A stretch of 26,218 bases of DNA from JAVBKB01 sp031554275 (GTDB lineage Bacteria; Bacillota; Bacilli; JARBTR01). The stretch lies in contig JAVBKB010000046.1 of assembly GCA_031554275.1 (NCBI GenBank), positions 1-26,218 of the forward strand, given 5' to 3'. The position numbers and the translations under genes are program-made. Within the stretch, counting starts at the first letter, position 1, and each line of letters opens with the position of its first letter. This document shows, in pieces, positions 22,906 through 26,218 of the stretch. The notes under the pieces were generated by a model. The model saw only the letters and a program-made list of their open reading frames with translations, did not search any database and was not told the origin of the DNA.

Positions 22906-23338
22906 TAATCTAGTAAATATTAGAAATATATATTAGAAATCCTGTAAGCACGTTTTGGCAATGGCTTTTATGGAAATTAATAATCTGTTAAAATTCTAAC
23001 ATTATTTCTTTGTAAACACCAATATTTTCTCTAGTTTTGCTAAACAACCCCTTTGTATCTTGTCTTCAGATACCTTAAATCAACCTTGGGTATTCTTGAT
23101 GCAATTCTATGTATCTTCGTCTTTCATTTGGAAAAGCACAAGAAAATAGCATACTCTGAACAAATTAAGTTGCTAAACCAAACCCTCAAGGCATGCTATT
23201 TATGTATGAAGACTATACCATTAATTAAACGAGTTTGCCAATAAATTTAGAGATAATGATAGTCATCCAATTGCGATCTTATACGTGCGAACGATCGAAT
23301 ACTAGTAACCTACTGAAAACAGGGGCTTTTCCTCTTCA
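22906..23338. other. Gene-free stretch between fnr and the intron
   Basis: About 430 AT-rich bases. A plus-strand 63-codon frame (23053-23244) begins at a TTG without a ribosome binding site and has no recognisable domain; I do not call it. AAATAGCAT near 23145 and ATGCTATTT near 23193 can pair across about 45 bases. Nothing else stands out. Confidence 0.35.
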
Positions 23339-23709
23339 ATCGAGTAGGGACTCACGCTCCTGACCTCTCACCACCGTACGTACTGTTCGGTATACTACGG
23401 TTCAATAGTTTGAGTGCGTTGTCGCAGCAGGATTTCATTCATCCTTCTTGTCATCGACCTGTACGACCTCCAATAACCTTCATCTCAAGTAACCGCCACA
23501 TTTACTAATTGGAGTTCGGGTAGTATTGGACTTTACTCTGTTTTGCAAGCTCATCCGCTCCTAATCAGCCTTGTATGTAATTTCTGTTCGTGGTTCAAGA
23601 TTTTGCCTCCAGCTTCCTTCAGATTCCACCTCACGATGGACACTCTTGCTTTTGGCTAGCACTTCCTACTACCAAGTGCAGTGGACTTTCGCCACCAAGT
23701 CTAACGCAC
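23339..23709 (-). ncRNA. ORF-less group IIC (bacterial class C) intron, probably inactive
   Basis: On the minus strand the element begins GTGCG at 23709 and ends CTACTCGAT near 23339, the class C ends. Between them are the domain I landmarks of class C introns: GTGTCC...GGTGGAATCTGAAGGAAGC, CACGAACAG, ACAAGGCTG and GGATGAGCTTGCA...ACAAAGTCC-like text. Domain V lies at about 23403-23369 (GAACCGTAG...GTACGTACGGTGGTG). No reverse transcriptase gene is present in domain IV. It sits directly after the T run of the ccm terminator, the favoured class C target. Relative to the Oceanobacillus iheyensis intron as I recall it, domain V has changes that break a pair in the lower stem and the loop-closing pair, and alter the catalytic CGC to CGU, so splicing is doubtful. 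Confidence 0.82.
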
Positions 23710-23750
23710 AAAAAAACACCATAGAAATCTCAAGTGATTTCCATGGTGTT
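23710..23750 (-). terminator. Rho-independent terminator of ccmABCD and intron target
   Basis: On the minus strand AACACCAT (23750-23743) and the following GATTTC-side bases pair with the reverse copy ending at 23715: a 15-bp stem with one mismatch and a six-base loop, then a T run to 23710. The intron starts at the next base. It is 38 bases after the ccmD stop. Confidence 0.88.
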
Positions 23751-23788
23751 CCCTTATTCAAGAGACATTGCTGCCACTTATGACTTTG

Positions 23789-23917
23789 TTAATCCTTATA
23801 TAATTCCTTTAAATTGTTGATTTCTTTTGTGACCTTGTCTTGCTTTTTACCCAAATAGAATATATAAGCGAATATTACAACCCACACTACAGAATATGCT
23901 GCCCATAGAAAATCCAT
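23789..23917 (-). CDS. ccmD: CcmD-like small membrane protein
   Basis: A 42-residue protein, MDFLWAAYSVVWVVIFAYIF for the first 20 residues, then YLGKKQDKVTKEINNLKELYKD-like charged helix. One membrane helix is followed by a basic cytoplasmic tail, the layout of CcmD, which helps release heme-loaded CcmE or bridges CcmC and its partners. The LWAAY-VVW start is characteristic of the family. AAAGGAGG lies nine bases before the ATG. It is 18 bases after ccmC and just before the operon terminator. Confidence 0.85.
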   Translation of the reverse strand: MDFLWAAYSVVWVVIFAYIFYLGKKQDKVTKEINNLKELYKD

Positions 23918-23935
23918 CACACATACCTCCTTTAA

Positions 23936-24676
23936 TTATTTCAGAAATCTTTCAGAAATTTTGGTTTTCATATGTTTTAATTCAATAGAAGCTTTCTCAA
24001 TCCGAACTCCTTTTTGCAACACGAGCAGATAGAAGAATGACATTGCGAAAACAGAGATGATAAGTGCCAGAAGCATGCCTTGACCCTTCAATCCCCCGCC
24101 GCCGCTTCCAAGAACGACTGGATGGAATTTAGAATTCCACCATTGTACTGCAAAATAAACGATTGGTACGTCAATGAAACCAATGATACCAAATATAGAA
24201 CAGAGTCTTGCTTTCTTATCCCATGCTCCGTCCATGTGACGAATCATAGTGTAAGCTAAATAGATAAACCAAAGTATTAATGTGGAAGTCAATCTCGGCT
24301 CCCAACTCCACCATTTATTCCATGCGGATTTTGCCCAGATTGGTCCAGTAAGTAATACTAATGTCGTAAATACGACCCCAATCTCTGCAGAGACAGTTGC
24401 ATAAACGTCAAAGATTCTCTTCTTAGTAACTAAGTAAAGAATACTGCAGACGAATACGACGAAGAATGCAAGTGCTGCGTTCCAAGCTGTTCCTACGTGA
24501 AAGTAGAAAATCTTTTGCACGGCACCCATTTGTTTCTCAATAACTGAGTATTGAAAAATCAAGTAAATAGCAGTTATAATCAGTACAAATGCTATTCCAA
24601 AGACCCCTTTGTGGATCAATGTTTGTTCGGTATTCAGTTTCATACCTAACTCTTTTTCGTTGTTAAATCTCGTCAA
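23936..24676 (-). CDS. ccmC: Cytochrome c biogenesis protein CcmC
   Basis: A 246-residue polytopic membrane protein with six hydrophobic segments, handling heme outside the membrane for cytochrome c assembly. The Trp-rich heme-binding motif is present as WNKWWSWEPRLTSTL, and conserved His residues lie in IFYFHVGTAWN (before) and SKFHPVVL (after). Most relatives have WD in place of WE in this motif. The start is a TTG at 24676, two bases after the ccmB stop, with GGAGGTG embedded in the last codons of ccmB. An ATG 11 codons later (24643) is a weaker alternative. It would supply heme for NrfA, NrfH and NapB. Confidence 0.92.
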   Translation of the reverse strand: MTRFNNEKELGMKLNTEQTLIHKGVFGIAFVLIITAIYLIFQYSVIEKQMGAVQKIFYFHVGTAWNAALAFFVVFVCSILYLVTKKRIFDVYATVSAEIGVVFTTLVLLTGPIWAKSAWNKWWSWEPRLTSTLILWFIYLAYTMIRHMDGAWDKKARLCSIFGIIGFIDVPIVYFAVQWWNSKFHPVVLGSGGGGLKGQGMLLALIISVFAMSFFYLLVLQKGVRIEKASIELKHMKTKISERFLK

Positions 24677-24678
24677 CT

Positions 24679-25362
24679 CTACACCTCCATAATTAAATCA
24701 AATAGGATAATACAAATTCCAAAAAAAATAATATCATATCCGGTTACTAATAGTAACCAGTTTATGCCGCTTTCCATGTTTTCTGGCGTGGTCAGGATGG
24801 CTTTGGTTGCTTGAACTACACCAATTAGAACTGGAGTGGTAATCGGAAATAGTAACAGTGGCAACAGCATTTCACTACTCCCCGAGTTGCCTGCAATCGC
24901 AGCAAGAAAAGTGCCTATGCTTGTGAAGCCAAATGTGCCAATAACGATTGCCATTACAAACCAAAGGAATGACCCATTGAATGGATAATCAAATAGTAAA
25001 AACAGAAATGGTGTTGCAAAGATTTGTACTAAGAGAATCATTGCGAAATTTGCCACAAACTTACCTAGATAAATGCTAATTGAATCTACTGGCGCAATGA
25101 TCATACCAAACAAATTGTCGTTCTTCTGTTCAGAAACAAATGATCGATTTAATCCAAGTATACCCGAGAAGATTGTTATTACCCAAATGAGTCCAGGAAT
25201 AATCGCTTTAACGGCTAAATCCATTGGGTCAAATGCAAAACTGAAAATAACAATGATTAGACCAGAGAAGACCAACATTGTTGGTACCACTTGCTTGGAT
25301 TTCGCTTCTGCTCGAATGTCTTTTCCCGCAATTAGGAATGCATTGCGTAGAATTGCTTTCAT
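24679..25362 (-). CDS. ccmB: Heme exporter permease CcmB
   Basis: A 227-residue membrane protein with six predicted helices, the permease of the CcmAB ABC transporter that works with CcmC in heme handling. FSGILGLNRSFVSEQKNDNLFGMIIAPVD is the conserved loop (quoted motif core: LNRSFVSEQ). The start ATG overlaps the ccmA stop by four bases, indicating translational coupling. Its last codons hold the ribosome binding site of ccmC. Confidence 0.93.
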   Translation of the reverse strand: MKAILRNAFLIAGKDIRAEAKSKQVVPTMLVFSGLIIVIFSFAFDPMDLAVKAIIPGLIWVITIFSGILGLNRSFVSEQKNDNLFGMIIAPVDSISIYLGKFVANFAMILLVQIFATPFLFLLFDYPFNGSFLWFVMAIVIGTFGFTSIGTFLAAIAGNSGSSEMLLPLLLFPITTPVLIGVVQATKAILTTPENMESGINWLLLVTGYDIIFFGICIILFDLIMEV

Positions 25363-26066
25363 TCTCGGTCACCCCCTACTAGCCGATTGTATTTGTCTAA
25401 GAGATCTTGCTCCAGACGGCTTTCAATAGGAAAATCATCAGTGACTTTACCATTTTGAACAATGATTACTCGGTCGCATAATAATGCAGCTTGCTTCAAA
25501 TCATGTGTCACCATTAAAGTTGTTGCTCCTTGCCTTTTATTATCTGCAACAACCTCGTTCAAAATACCTATGGCCTTCTGATCCAGCCCCGTGTGAGGCT
25601 CATCTAATAGTAAAATTGTTGGTTTGTGTACAATAGCTCTTGCAATCGCGATCCGTTGAACCATTCCTCGAGAAAATCCTTTAACTGGTTCACGTAGGAA
25701 GAAGGAAAGCCCAACTTGGTCAACAAGTTCTATTGCACGTTGCTCAGCGTCTTTCACTCCATACAGACTCCCAAAAAACACTAGGTTTTCTAGGGGCGAA
25801 AAGTGTTCATACAATAAACTGGCATGCGGTAGAAATCCAATTGATTCCCTGATCGCATTCACATCTTTCTTCAAGGAAAGTTGGTTAATTGTTACTTCAC
25901 CAGAAGTAGGCTTTGACAGTGTTGCTAGTATTTTGAGCAGTGTGCTTTTCCCTGCCCCATTTGGACCAAGGATGGCGATCGTTTCACCAGCAGCGATTTC
26001 CAACTGAAGATTCCGCAGAATCATTTTGTCGCCCATTTTTTTTACAAGGTTGCGCACCTTAATCAA
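25359..26066 (-). CDS. ccmA: Heme exporter ATP-binding protein CcmA
   Basis: A 235-residue ABC ATPase. Walker A GPNGAGKST is at 34-42, with the signature FSRGMVQRIAIARA, Walker B ILLLDEPHTGLD and the H-loop LMVTHD, all intact, in contrast to the ATPase-like protein at 9746-10390. I start it at TTG 26066 (IKVRNLVKK follows), with AGGAGGTG seven bases upstream. The longer frame to 26111 would cover the likely -10. It is the first gene of ccmABCD, whose products serve maturation of the multiheme cytochromes encoded nearby. CcmE/CcmF or a ResBC-type ligase must be elsewhere. Confidence 0.93.
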   Translation of the reverse strand: MIKVRNLVKKMGDKMILRNLQLEIAAGETIAILGPNGAGKSTLLKILATLSKPTSGEVTINQLSLKKDVNAIRESIGFLPHASLLYEHFSPLENLVFFGSLYGVKDAEQRAIELVDQVGLSFFLREPVKGFSRGMVQRIAIARAIVHKPTILLLDEPHTGLDQKAIGILNEVVADNKRQGATTLMVTHDLKQAALLCDRVIIVQNGKVTDDFPIESRLEQDLLDKYNRLVGGDRE

Positions 26067-26094
26067 GAAGTACACCTCCTGTTTTGATGATACT

Positions 26095-26130
26095 ATTATA
26101 CAAGATTCCACAAGTTCCCTTGAGGAATCT
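26095..26130 (-). promoter_or_regulatory. ccm promoter -10 and overlapping inverted repeat
   Basis: TATAAT on the minus strand (26100-26095) is a perfect -10, giving a start near 26088. AGATTCC-A-CAAG-TTCC-CTTG-A-GGAATCT at 26103-26130 is a 28-bp near-perfect palindrome over the -35 region. No good -35 hexamer is seen, consistent with an activator or a repressor site. It could also be the terminator of an upstream gene. Confidence 0.45.
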
Positions 26131-26218
26131 CGTTAGTACTAGAAGCTAGTCTGTAAACTCGCGTAATCTAAGTGAGATTTTCACCAAGTAGTCTCGATAA
26201 GCCTGTTCTTGAGCTAAA

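Noticed and set aside
23053..23244. 63-codon plus-strand frame
   Set aside because: TTG start without ribosome binding site, no domain, AT-rich region where such frames arise by chance.

Overview
The window looks like a chromosomal segment of a low-GC, endospore-lineage Firmicute (Bacillales-type). The housekeeping genes (coaX, hslO, a transaldolase, a second-copy-type murA, class II fructose bisphosphatase glpX) have Bacillales neighbours and strong AGGAGG-like ribosome binding sites. The right half is a respiratory island for nitrate reduction to ammonium with extracytoplasmic c-type cytochromes attached as lipoproteins, as expected of a cell with no outer membrane. A Desulfuribacillus-like anaerobe would fit, but I cannot prove the species from sequence alone.

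Layout. 1-2231 is a minus-strand accessory block of small exported proteins: the edge of one gene, a gene broken by three apparent frameshifts (74-583), an intact ankyrin-repeat lipoprotein (641-1543), and an exported protein split by one frameshift (1555-2201). A GC-rich array of 8-bp tandem repeats (about 2452-2712) separates it from the minus-strand housekeeping run glpX, murA, transaldolase, hslO, coaX (2804-7944). Then come a secreted six-repeat protein (8256-9353) and a minus-strand signalling module: response regulator, histidine kinase, FtsX/MacB-type permease and an ABC ATPase-like protein whose catalytic motifs are all degenerate (9746-14373).

From 14.9 kb the respiratory island begins. 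On the plus strand: napA, a diheme NapB-like lipoprotein, a terminator, napD and a NapF-like 4x[4Fe-4S] protein. Converging on the minus strand: nrfH-nrfA (quinol-oxidising tetraheme anchor plus pentaheme nitrite reductase), an Fnr-type regulator, and the cytochrome c maturation genes ccmA-ccmB-ccmC-ccmD (ccmD is only 42 codons). Together they reduce nitrate to nitrite (Nap) and nitrite to ammonium (Nrf), with Ccm proteins exporting or handling heme for the cytochromes and Fnr giving anaerobic control. Near-palindromic Fnr-type sites lie about 41.5 bp before plausible start points of napA and nrfH, and two more lie upstream of fnr itself.

Most notable non-standard content: (i) a 371-nt ORF-less group IIC intron (23339-23709, minus) sitting exactly after the ccm terminator, with a damaged domain V; (ii) a roughly 250-nt structured napA leader with repeated, competing CACTCCG segments; (iii) a non-catalytic ABC ATPase paired with a permease next to a two-component system; (iv) an Fnr protein with the Bacillus-type C-terminal cysteine triad; (v) two ~140-150 bp inverted-repeat elements that resemble each other; (vi) the octanucleotide array.
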